DNA of 64,000 nucleotides from Bradyrhizobium liaoningense (GTDB taxonomy: Bacteria > Pseudomonadota > Alphaproteobacteria > Rhizobiales > Xanthobacteraceae). A model generated the notes under the pieces. It saw only the letters and a program-made list of their open reading frames with translations, was not told the origin of the DNA and searched no databases. The stretch is from assembly GCF_018130955.1 (NCBI RefSeq), contig NZ_JAFCJM010000010.1:1-64000 (forward strand), in the 5' to 3' direction. The position numbers and the translations under genes are program-made. Below are positions 36,011-43,313 of the stretch, in pieces. Position 1 is the stretch's first letter, and each line of letters starts with the position of its first letter.

Positions 36011-37459
36011 ATGATCGGTCGCGTCCAACTCGCTGCATGCTTCGTCCTTCTCGCGTGCGGCGCCAGTGCCCTGGCGCAGAAGCAGCAGGTGATCGGCGCG
36101 CCGCCCGAATCCTCCAACATGAAGCTCATCGGCTTCAACGACCTTCAGGCCCGCAGCGCCTATCAGCCGACCATCCATCACCAGGGCGATCGCTGGATCG
36201 CCTATATCGGCCACCACGGCGGCACCGACGACGTGCCCGCGCCGGTCAATCCGTTGACGGGGCAGGCGGAACCGAACGGCACCTCGATCGTCGACGTCAC
36301 CGATCCCGCGCGCCCGAAATATCTGCGTCACCTTCCGGGCCAGCCCGGCAAATACGAATCCGGCGGCGCGCAGATGGTGCGCGTCTGCGACGGCAAATCG
36401 TTGCCGAAGGGCGATCCCAATGCGGTCTACATGCTCAGAACCTTCGGCGGCGAGGCGCACGAGATCTGGAACGTCGCCGATCCCGCCAACCCCGTGCTCG
36501 TCACCCGCATCAGTGGTTTGAAGGACACGCACAAGAACTGGTGGGAGTGCGACACCGGCATTGCCTATCTCGTCTCGGGCGCGCCGGACTGGCGCACCCG
36601 CCGCATGACGCAAATCTATGATCTCTCCGATCCCGCGCAGCCGCGGAAGATCAGGGATTTTGGCCTGCCCGGGCAGGAGCCGGGCTCGACCGGCGCGGTG
36701 CCGACCGAGCTGCACGGGCCGATCTCGACCGGACCCACGGGCAATCGCGTCTATTTCGGCTACGGCACCAACAAGGGCGGCATCTTGCAGATCGTCGATC
36801 GCGAAAAACTGTTGAGCGGCGGCAAGGAGCCGACGCCGGAGAATTTGCGTTATCCCGAGATTGCGCGGCTGCCCATGTCTGCCTTCAACGGCGCGCACAC
36901 CACGTTCCCGATGCTCGACATGCCGATCGCGGAGTTCGCCGAGGACAAGGACGGCAAGACGCGCGACATCGTCATGATCGTGGACGAGGCGATTTTGAAC
37001 GAATGCGCCGAGGCGCGGCAGATGGTGTGGTTTGCCGACGTCACCACCGAGACCCGGCCGATGATGATCTCGAACTTCACGGTGCCGGAGGCGAGCGGAC
37101 AATTCTGCCAGCGCGGCGGCCGCTTCGGCTCGCATTCCTCGAACGAGAGCATGGCGCCGGTCTATTACAGGAAGCTCGCCTTCATCGCCTTCTTCAATGC
37201 CGGCGTGCGCGTGCTCGACATCCGCGATCCCTATCGCCCAAAGGAGGTCGGCTATTTCATTCCGGCGATCACGCAGGCGACCGACAGGCGCTGCATCCCG
37301 ATCGAAGGCGGCGAGCGCTGCAAGGTCGCGATCCAGACCAACAATGTCGAAACCGACGACCGCGGCTACATCTACATCGTCGACCGCGCCAATACCGGCA
37401 TGCATATTCTCGACCTGACCGGACCGGCCCGCGCGGCCGCCGGCCTGCCGCGGAACTGA
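36011..37459 (+). CDS. secreted LVIVD/beta-propeller-like repeat protein
   Basis: 482 residues. It has a signal peptide (MIGRVQLAACFVLLACGASA, cleaved near LAQ). The mature part has repeated blocks of the type SIVDVTDPARPKYLRHL, IWNVADPANPVLVTRI, IYDLSDPAQPRKIRDF and VLDIRDPYRPKEVGYF, the LVIVD-type repeats expected to form a beta-propeller in the periplasm. No catalytic motif. The ATG at 36011 follows GGGAGGCTAC. Possibly a binding or scaffolding protein. Confidence 0.82.
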   Translation: MIGRVQLAACFVLLACGASALAQKQQVIGAPPESSNMKLIGFNDLQARSAYQPTIHHQGDRWIAYIGHHGGTDDVPAPVNPLTGQAEPNGTSIVDVTDPARPKYLRHLPGQPGKYESGGAQMVRVCDGKSLPKGDPNAVYMLRTFGGEAHEIWNVADPANPVLVTRISGLKDTHKNWWECDTGIAYLVSGAPDWRTRRMTQIYDLSDPAQPRKIRDFGLPGQEPGSTGAVPTELHGPISTGPTGNRVYFGYGTNKGGILQIVDREKLLSGGKEPTPENLRYPEIARLPMSAFNGAHTTFPMLDMPIAEFAEDKDGKTRDIVMIVDEAILNECAEARQMVWFADVTTETRPMMISNFTVPEASGQFCQRGGRFGSHSSNESMAPVYYRKLAFIAFFNAGVRVLDIRDPYRPKEVGYFIPAITQATDRRCIPIEGGERCKVAIQTNNVETDDRGYIYIVDRANTGMHILDLTGPARAAAGLPRN

Positions 37460-37694
37460 ATTCATGCGGCGCGCTGCGCGAGCGAATGGATAGTCGCAGC
37501 GTACCGGATACCCGCTTGCCGCCTACTCTGAAGCTTCGGCGCCCCAAGATCGCGAGCCCCGGCGAAGCCTTGGCGTAGCCGGGTCGCGGGGTATGACGTC
37601 CGCATTTGTGATGCGCAGGTGCGCCAGCCGAGCTTCCGTTTCCGCGGTTGACATGCATTAATGCCGTCAAACGCCTCCAGCCGGGTTCCTCCCC

Positions 37695-38315
37695 ATGATG
37701 TCCATGCAAGCCTACCTCGCCTTCCTCGCCGCCTGCATCGCGTTGGCGCTGCTGCCGGGGCCGATCGTGACGCTGGTGATCGCCAACGGCCTGCGCCACG
37801 GCACCCGCGCCGCGCTGACTAACGTCGCCGGCGCACAAGCAGGGCTCGCCATCGTGATCGGCATCGTCGCGATCGGACTGACCTCGCTGATGGCGACGAT
37901 GGGCTACTGGTTCGACTGGGTGCGCTTTGCCGGCGCCGCCTATCTGGTCTGGCTCGGCATCAAGCTGATCTGGTCGCCGGTCGAGGGCGTCAAGGTCGAC
38001 GAGCCGCCCCCGCCGCCGCGCGGCGGCTTCTTCCTCCAGGGCTTTCTGGTGTTGCTGTCCAACCCGAAGGTGCTGGTGTTCTTCGGTGCATTCATCCCGC
38101 AGTTCATGGACATGAACCAGCCGCACTTCCCGCAAGTGGCGCTGCTCGGCATCACCTTCATGGTCACCGCCGTGATGACCGATGCGCTCTATGCGCTGGC
38201 GGCGGGCCGGGCGCGAAAGTTCTTCTCGGCCGAGCGCACGCGGATGATGTCGCGCGTCTCCGGCGGCTTCATGATCGGCGGCGGAATCTGGCTGGCGCTG
38301 ACCCGCGCCAAATAG
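37695..38315 (+). CDS. LysE/RhtB-family amino acid exporter
   Basis: 206 residues with six predicted helices. The N-terminal motif LALLPGPIVTLVIANGLRHG includes the family GP, and the loop LLSNPKVLVFFGAFIPQFMD is the conserved NPK segment. It exports amino acids or derivatives by antiport; substrate unknown. It stands alone. A second LysE-family protein is encoded at 54547. Confidence 0.9.
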   Translation: MMSMQAYLAFLAACIALALLPGPIVTLVIANGLRHGTRAALTNVAGAQAGLAIVIGIVAIGLTSLMATMGYWFDWVRFAGAAYLVWLGIKLIWSPVEGVKVDEPPPPPRGGFFLQGFLVLLSNPKVLVFFGAFIPQFMDMNQPHFPQVALLGITFMVTAVMTDALYALAAGRARKFFSAERTRMMSRVSGGFMIGGGIWLALTRAK

Positions 38316-38390
38316 GCGTTATCCGGGCAAATTGAACCTTTTTCGGCTATCGCGCGTCCAAACGGGCATTGCCGAAGAAGGATTCTTGCT

Positions 38391-39377
38391 GTGCCCAATT
38401 TGCCCTGGCTCGTCTATGCGACGCTGCTTGCACCGCTCGGGCTCATTCTCATTGCCGCCGTCGTCAAGACCTGGCAGGTGCGCGAAGCCGCCCGCTGGCC
38501 GCAGACCATGGGCAAGGTCGTCACCTCGGCCGCAGAAGTGCGCGAGGTCCGCGTCTCCGACGACGAGCGCGAGGATGGCTATCGCATGGAGAGCCGCAAC
38601 TTCGCCAACGTGACCTACGAATACACCGTTGCCGGCCGCAAGCAGCACTGCAACCGCATCTCGATCGGCGAGGACCTCGGCAATTTCCAGGTCGCCGAGA
38701 ACCTTGCAAAATATCCGGCCGGCGCCATTGTCACCGTCTACTACAATCCGCGTCATCCCGATCAGGCGGTGCTCGAGCGCGACATGCCGAAGGGGCTGTG
38801 GGGCTGCCTCGGCATCGGCACGGCGATCGTGCTCGCGATCGTGTTCGGCTCGGCCTTCGGCCTCAACAAGAGCTATGAATACTTTGCGCACCATATCGGC
38901 CGGCCTGATCTCGCAGGCCTGGTCGTCGGCTTCGGCGCCTTCGGCCTTGTCATTGCGCTGATGGGGTGGGCGGTCCGGCGGCAGGCATCACTGGCGACGC
39001 GCTGGCCGGTGGTGCCGGGCACGATCAAGGTGTCGGAGATGGAAGAGTATCACCAGGCATCCGAACCCGACAGCACCGCGCGCGGCGCCGAGATGTTCGG
39101 CAAGCGCGTGTCCTACACCTACAGCTACCAGAACGTCAGCTACACCAATGAAGCGGCCCGCGTCGCCGCGAACACGCCGCAGGCCTCGAACAAGATGCTG
39201 GAGAAGCTGCTGGCGCGCTATCAGGACGGCGCCAGGGTCGACGTCCACGTCAATCCCGACAATCCGGCAGAGGCCAGCCTCGACCCTCGCGGCGGCGGCA
39301 AGATCGCCTATGTGCTGTGGGGCGTCGCCGCGATCTTCGCCGCGCTCGCGCTGTTCGTCGCCACGCGCGGCGGCTAA
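38391..39377 (+). CDS. DUF3592 membrane protein with duplicated module
   Basis: 328 residues. Two DUF3592-type extracytoplasmic modules occur: AARWPQTMGKVVTSAAEVRE...VTVYYNPRHPDQAVLE and LATRWPVVPGTIKVSEMEEY...VDVHVNPDNPAEASLD. Each is bounded by hydrophobic helices at the N-terminus, ~140-190, and the C-terminus. Function unknown. GTG start at 38391 after AGAAGGA. Its stop codon overlaps that of the next, convergent gene (TAA 39375-39377 against TAG 39374-39376). Confidence 0.85.
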   Translation: MPNLPWLVYATLLAPLGLILIAAVVKTWQVREAARWPQTMGKVVTSAAEVREVRVSDDEREDGYRMESRNFANVTYEYTVAGRKQHCNRISIGEDLGNFQVAENLAKYPAGAIVTVYYNPRHPDQAVLERDMPKGLWGCLGIGTAIVLAIVFGSAFGLNKSYEYFAHHIGRPDLAGLVVGFGAFGLVIALMGWAVRRQASLATRWPVVPGTIKVSEMEEYHQASEPDSTARGAEMFGKRVSYTYSYQNVSYTNEAARVAANTPQASNKMLEKLLARYQDGARVDVHVNPDNPAEASLDPRGGGKIAYVLWGVAAIFAALALFVATRGG

Positions 39378-40177
39378 ACCAACCCTTCTGCCCGCATCAC
39401 CGCTGCGATCTCGCCAAAAATCCGCGCCAGACGCTCGGCCCATTGCTGCTGGCCGGACTGGTCGGTGATCAGATCCTGGCGGATCTCGATGCCGGTGTTG
39501 AAGAGGCCGCGCGCCTCGCCATGCACGGGGATGGTGTAGTCGGTGAGATCGCTCACCGCATAGGGCTCGTTGTCGCCGACGACGAGATCGCCCTCGGCGC
39601 GCAGGTGCTGCAACAGCAGCCGCGGCAGCACCGTGTCGCGATGATAGAGCGTACCGATGTGCCAGGGCCGCGCGACGCCGGCATAGACCGGGGTGAAGCT
39701 GTGCAGCGCCACCAGCACCGTCGGCCGCTTCGCATGCACGCGGGCGTCGATCACCGTGTTGATGCGCGCATGGTAGGGATCGAAAATCTCGTGTCGCCGC
39801 GCATCCCGCGCCTGTTCTGAAATCCCCTCATTGCCGGGAATCGTTGTTGCTTCGGAAATTACGGGGATCGAGCTCGCAACGCCCGGCGGACGGTTGCAGT
39901 CGATCACCAGCCGCGAATAGCGTTGTGCGACCAGATGCGCATCGAGCATTTTGGCGAGCCGCTCGGCGACGCCGGCAATGCCGATGTCCCAGGCGATGTG
40001 CCGCGTGAGTTCGCTCTCGCTGACCCCGAGATCGCCGAGCGCGCGCGGCAGAAGCCGCCCGTAATGATCCGCGGTGAGCAGAAAGGGCGAGCGCCCTTCT
40101 GCATTGGCCTCATGCACGGGGGGAATATCGTCACTATGGAGGAGTTGATGCGGCGCGTCGGTCGCGTCTAAAGCCAT
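39374..40177 (-). CDS. N-formylglutamate amidohydrolase family protein
   Basis: 267 residues, the FGase fold. Metal-site motifs: VHEANAEGRSPFLLTADHYG with H and D, the central VALHSFTPVY and the end region VHGEARGLFNTGIEIRQDLI. It hydrolyses N-formylglutamate or related N-acyl amino acids, as in the last step of some histidine degradation routes. No hut gene is present in the window, so the physiological substrate is open. ATG at 40175-40177. Confidence 0.87.
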   Translation of the reverse strand: MALDATDAPHQLLHSDDIPPVHEANAEGRSPFLLTADHYGRLLPRALGDLGVSESELTRHIAWDIGIAGVAERLAKMLDAHLVAQRYSRLVIDCNRPPGVASSIPVISEATTIPGNEGISEQARDARRHEIFDPYHARINTVIDARVHAKRPTVLVALHSFTPVYAGVARPWHIGTLYHRDTVLPRLLLQHLRAEGDLVVGDNEPYAVSDLTDYTIPVHGEARGLFNTGIEIRQDLITDQSGQQQWAERLARIFGEIAAVMRAEGLV

Positions 40178-40268
40178 TCCGGTTGCCTATGGAAAATGCA
40201 TGTGCCCTTAAAATTGGGCAGCCAACGCTATAGATTAGCCCGCCCAGAATCACCATGATTGTCTGACG

Positions 40269-41168
40269 ATGCCGCTGCTCACGATTCACCACAAGACCGA
40301 ATATCGCTATGACCGCCCGGTGGCGTTCGGCGAGCACAGCATCATGCTGCGCCCGCGCGACGGTCACGATCTGCGCGTGCTCGACTCGAGGCTCGAGATC
40401 GCGCCGGAGCCGATGTCGCTGCGCTGGATCCACGACGTGTTCGGCAACTCGGTGGCGATCGCCGGTTTCGACGAGCGCGCGGACCGGCTCACCTTCAACT
40501 GGCACGTCACGGTCGAGTACAATCCGGTGGAGGAGTTCGCGCTCACGCCTGACGATGCAGCCTATTTCTATCCCTTCGTCTATGACGATGAGGAATTCCC
40601 CGATCTCGTGCAGTACGTGACGCCGCAATATGCCGACCCCGACGGCGAGATCGCCGAATGGGCGCGCGCGTTCCTGGACGAGGAGGCGCCGACGCCGACG
40701 TTCAAGATTTTGAGTGGCATGACGCACGGCATCCGCAAGGCCTTCAAATATCGCAAGCGCCACGAGCAGGGCACGCAGCATCCGCTCGACACGCTGCAGA
40801 CGCGCTCCGGCACCTGCCGCGACTATGCGCTGTTCATGATCGAGGCGCTGCGCCGGCTCGGCATCGCGGCGCGCTTCGTCTCCGGCTACATCTTCGTGCC
40901 CGAGGACCTCAAGGAGCGTCATGTCGGCGGCGGCTCGACCCATGCCTGGGTTCAGGTCTATTTGCCGAGTGCGGGCTGGATCGAGTTCGATCCGACCAAC
41001 GGCATCGTCGGCACGCGCGACCTGATCCGCGTCGCGGTCGCCCGCGATCCCCGCCAGGCGATCCCGCTGCACGGCGTCTATATCGGCCCGGCCGACGCGT
41101 TCACGGAGATGGAGGTGAAGATCCGCGTCGAGGCTTGCGACGAAGAGCTGGAGACAGAGGATTCGTAG
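40269..41168 (+). CDS. transglutaminase-like cysteine peptidase family protein
   Basis: 299 residues. The bacterial transglutaminase N-terminal domain (LTIHHKTEYRYDRPVAFGEH) is followed by the core with a full triad: C183 in RSGTCRDYALFM, H225 in GSTHAWVQVYL and D241 in EFDPTNG. Predicted cytoplasmic. The next gene starts immediately after its stop (TAGATG), so the pair is co-translated. Substrates of this family in bacteria are not defined; cross-linking or proteolysis are both possible. Confidence 0.88.
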   Translation: MPLLTIHHKTEYRYDRPVAFGEHSIMLRPRDGHDLRVLDSRLEIAPEPMSLRWIHDVFGNSVAIAGFDERADRLTFNWHVTVEYNPVEEFALTPDDAAYFYPFVYDDEEFPDLVQYVTPQYADPDGEIAEWARAFLDEEAPTPTFKILSGMTHGIRKAFKYRKRHEQGTQHPLDTLQTRSGTCRDYALFMIEALRRLGIAARFVSGYIFVPEDLKERHVGGGSTHAWVQVYLPSAGWIEFDPTNGIVGTRDLIRVAVARDPRQAIPLHGVYIGPADAFTEMEVKIRVEACDEELETEDS

Positions 41169-41984
41169 ATGGACATCAAGGTCGGCTTCGAGATCACTTA
41201 CGCAGCACCGCAGCCGACGCCGATGGTCATCATGCTCAACATCCATCCCTCGCGCGCAGCCGACATCGTCGGCGGGGAGACGATCGTCACTGAGCCCGAC
41301 GTGCCGCTCCGCTTCTACCACGACAGTTTTGGCAATATCTGCGGCCGCCTCGTTGCGCCCGCCGGCGGCGTCACGCTGAAAGGCAGTGCGCTGGTGCGCG
41401 ACACCGGGCTGCCGGACGAGGTGATGCCATCAGCGCAGCAGATGCCGATCGAAGAGCTGCCGAACGAGCTGCTGCTCTATCTGATGCCGAGCCGCTATTG
41501 CGAGACCGACAAGCTCACCGACATCGCCTGGTCGCTGTTCGCCAGGACGGAGCCCGGCTGGGAACGCGTCGCCGCCATCACCGAATTCGTGCATCGCCAC
41601 GTCATCTTCGGCTACGAGCACGCCCATCACATGAAGTCAGCGCACGACGTCTACGAGCAGCGGAGCGGCGTCTGCCGCGATTTCGCGCATCTCGCCGTCG
41701 CGCTCTGCCGCTGCATGGGCATCCCGGCGCGTTACTGCACCGGCTATATGGGCGACATCGGCATTCCACCCGAGCCGTTCCCGATGGATTTTTCCGGCTG
41801 GTTCCAGGCGTATCTCTCCGGCAGATGGTTCACCTTCGATGCCCGCCACAACGTCCCGCGCATCGGCCGCATCCTGATGGCCACGGGCCGCGACGCCGCC
41901 GACGTCGCGCTGTCGACGAGCTTCGGCCGGATGGAGCTGAGGAAGTTTTTCGTAGTCAGCGATGAGGTGGTGACGGTGGGTTGA
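41169..41984 (+). CDS. transglutaminase-like family protein, probable partner
   Basis: 271 residues, same family but another branch. C169 lies in QRSGVCRDFAHLAVAL and D224 in FTFDARHN, while the position of the expected catalytic histidine reads DFSGWFQAYL, with serine-glycine (S209) where HAW is usual. It may use another residue or be inactive. It begins directly after the upstream transglutaminase stop and is expected to work with it. Confidence 0.85.
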   Translation: MDIKVGFEITYAAPQPTPMVIMLNIHPSRAADIVGGETIVTEPDVPLRFYHDSFGNICGRLVAPAGGVTLKGSALVRDTGLPDEVMPSAQQMPIEELPNELLLYLMPSRYCETDKLTDIAWSLFARTEPGWERVAAITEFVHRHVIFGYEHAHHMKSAHDVYEQRSGVCRDFAHLAVALCRCMGIPARYCTGYMGDIGIPPEPFPMDFSGWFQAYLSGRWFTFDARHNVPRIGRILMATGRDAADVALSTSFGRMELRKFFVVSDEVVTVG

Positions 41985-41996
41985 ACCCACCCAAAG

Positions 41997-42075
41997 GTCA
42001 TTGCGAGCGAAGCGAAGCAATCCAGAATCTTTCCGCGGATGCATTTCTGGATTGCTTCGCTTCGCTCGCAATGAC
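41997..42075. repeat. palindromic repeat (CATTGCGAGCGAAGC family)
   Basis: A perfect 31-bp inverted repeat (41997-42027 with 42045-42075) around a 17-base loop; the arm begins GTCATTGCGAGCGAAGCGAA. It folds into a very stable hairpin between two same-strand genes. This family is scattered in Bradyrhizobium genomes. Confidence 0.85.
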
Positions 42076-42090
42076 GGGTATAGAGACCCC

Positions 42091-42489
42091 ATGACCTCCG
42101 ACCACCTCTTCGTCTACGGCACCTTGATGCGCGGCTTCGACCATCCGATGGCGCGGCTGCTTTCTGCGCACGCCGATTTCATCGGCAGCGCGACCTGCCG
42201 CGGCCGTCTCTATCTCATCAAGCATTATCCGGGCCTGCTGCTGTCGGATACGGCCTCAGACATCGTCCATGGCGAGCTGTTCCGCCTGCGCACGCCGGAC
42301 GAACTCTTGCGCGAGTTCGACATGTACGAGGCCTGCGGCGAGGGCTTTTCCGAGCCGACGGAATATCTGCGCAGGCTGATCGACGTGACGCTCGCGGATG
42401 GCAGCGCCAACAAGGCCTGGACCTACCTCTACAACTGGCCCGTCACCGATCTGCCGCGTATCGAGTCCGGCCGCTTCCTGGAGCATTAG
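42091..42489 (+). CDS. gamma-glutamylcyclotransferase (AIG2-like) family protein
   Basis: 132 residues of the cyclotransferase fold: LFVYGTLMRGFDHPMA at the start binds the gamma-glutamyl moiety, followed by GRLYLIKHYPGLLL and LREFDMYEACGEG with the acidic residue, then WTYLYNW. It would form 5-oxoproline from gamma-glutamyl compounds such as glutathione breakdown products. The ATG at 42091 lies 15 bases after the palindromic repeat. Confidence 0.85.
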   Translation: MTSDHLFVYGTLMRGFDHPMARLLSAHADFIGSATCRGRLYLIKHYPGLLLSDTASDIVHGELFRLRTPDELLREFDMYEACGEGFSEPTEYLRRLIDVTLADGSANKAWTYLYNWPVTDLPRIESGRFLEH

Positions 42490-42579
42490 AGCATGATCCG
42501 GAAAAGTGTGTAGCGGTTTTCCGGAAAGATCATGCTCAAGACAAAGACCCTAAAGCGCGATGATCATCGCGCTTTAGGG
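42489..42579. repeat. RIME-like element supplying a stop codon
   Basis: GAGCATGATCCGGAAAAGTG with CCGGAAAGATCATGCTC, then the hairpin CCCTAAAGCGCGATGA / TCATCGCGCTTTAGGG (42548-42579). The hairpin contains the TAA (42574-42576) that ends the chlorite-dismutase-like gene, so the element has become part of that gene's 3' end. Confidence 0.75.
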
Positions 42580-43137
42580 CGTCAGCACCTCGCGCACCAG
42601 GCGGACGTCGACCTCGTGCTCGACATAAGCCCATTCCTCGGTCGTGCGCAGCATCGCCACCAGTTCCTCGAACAGCGAGGCGTCCGCCGGCGCGTATTCG
42701 AACCAAGTCAGGAAGTCGAAGGGCTCGCCGAGATCGCGGCAGTGATAGAGCTGCCGTGCGATGGCGGGGAGGAAGCGCATGCTGCTGGCGATGTGATGCG
42801 ACTTGTCCTCGAAAATCGCGCGCCGCTCCTCGGGCGTGAGGTCCCACCAGGCCTGAGTCTTCCGGATCGGGATCAGCGCCGCGCTGGTCGCCTCGGGACG
42901 GCCGAGCCCGGCCTGCACGGCGACAAGCTTCTCCTTCTCGGCGCGTTCGGTGTAGCGCAAATGGCTGGCGACGCCCGCAAGCCGCCAGGCATTGCGCGAA
43001 GGCACCAGCGGCAGCGCGATGGCCTCGCCAGAGACCACCGACAGCGCCGGCACGAATGGCAGGGGATCGCCCTTGACGGGTGAGATCGAGGTGACCCGCC
43101 AACCCCCGCTCTGGCCGCCTCGAAAGGTTGTGAACAT
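42574..43137 (-). CDS. chlorite dismutase family heme protein (short, NwCld-like)
   Basis: 187 residues from ATG 43135-43137 (MFTTFRGGQSGGWRV), the length and start of the compact dimeric clade known from Nitrobacter winogradskyi, as I recall it. The heme-ligand His lies in FEDKSHHIASSMRF (H115) and the distal Arg in LPAIARQLYHCRDL (R128), followed by GEPFDFLTWFEYAP. The catalytic Arg suggests real chlorite decomposition to chloride and oxygen, as in Nitrobacter, rather than only coproheme chemistry. The frame extends upstream 32 codons without support. The end lies in a RIME-like element. It is divergent from dnaG. Confidence 0.85.
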   Translation of the reverse strand: MFTTFRGGQSGGWRVTSISPVKGDPLPFVPALSVVSGEAIALPLVPSRNAWRLAGVASHLRYTERAEKEKLVAVQAGLGRPEATSAALIPIRKTQAWWDLTPEERRAIFEDKSHHIASSMRFLPAIARQLYHCRDLGEPFDFLTWFEYAPADASLFEELVAMLRTTEEWAYVEHEVDVRLVREVLTP

Positions 43138-43313
43138 GGCGCTATCGAAGCGTGGAACAGGGCCGCAATCAAGCGCATCTAGTGCCAATAGCGGGGCTGT
43201 GCATAGGTCGAATAACTCGGATAAGCCCGACATTCCTGACTTCTCGTCAGGCCGTCCCTATATCCGTAGCCGTTCGCCCCGACTCACGTTGATTCGCGCT
43301 AGATTCAGAGCCC

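Noticed and set aside
42001..42075. CRISPR-like repeated units in the GAAGCGAAGC-rich stretch
   Set aside because: It is a single inverted repeat, not a series of direct repeats with spacers; no cas genes are present anywhere in the window.
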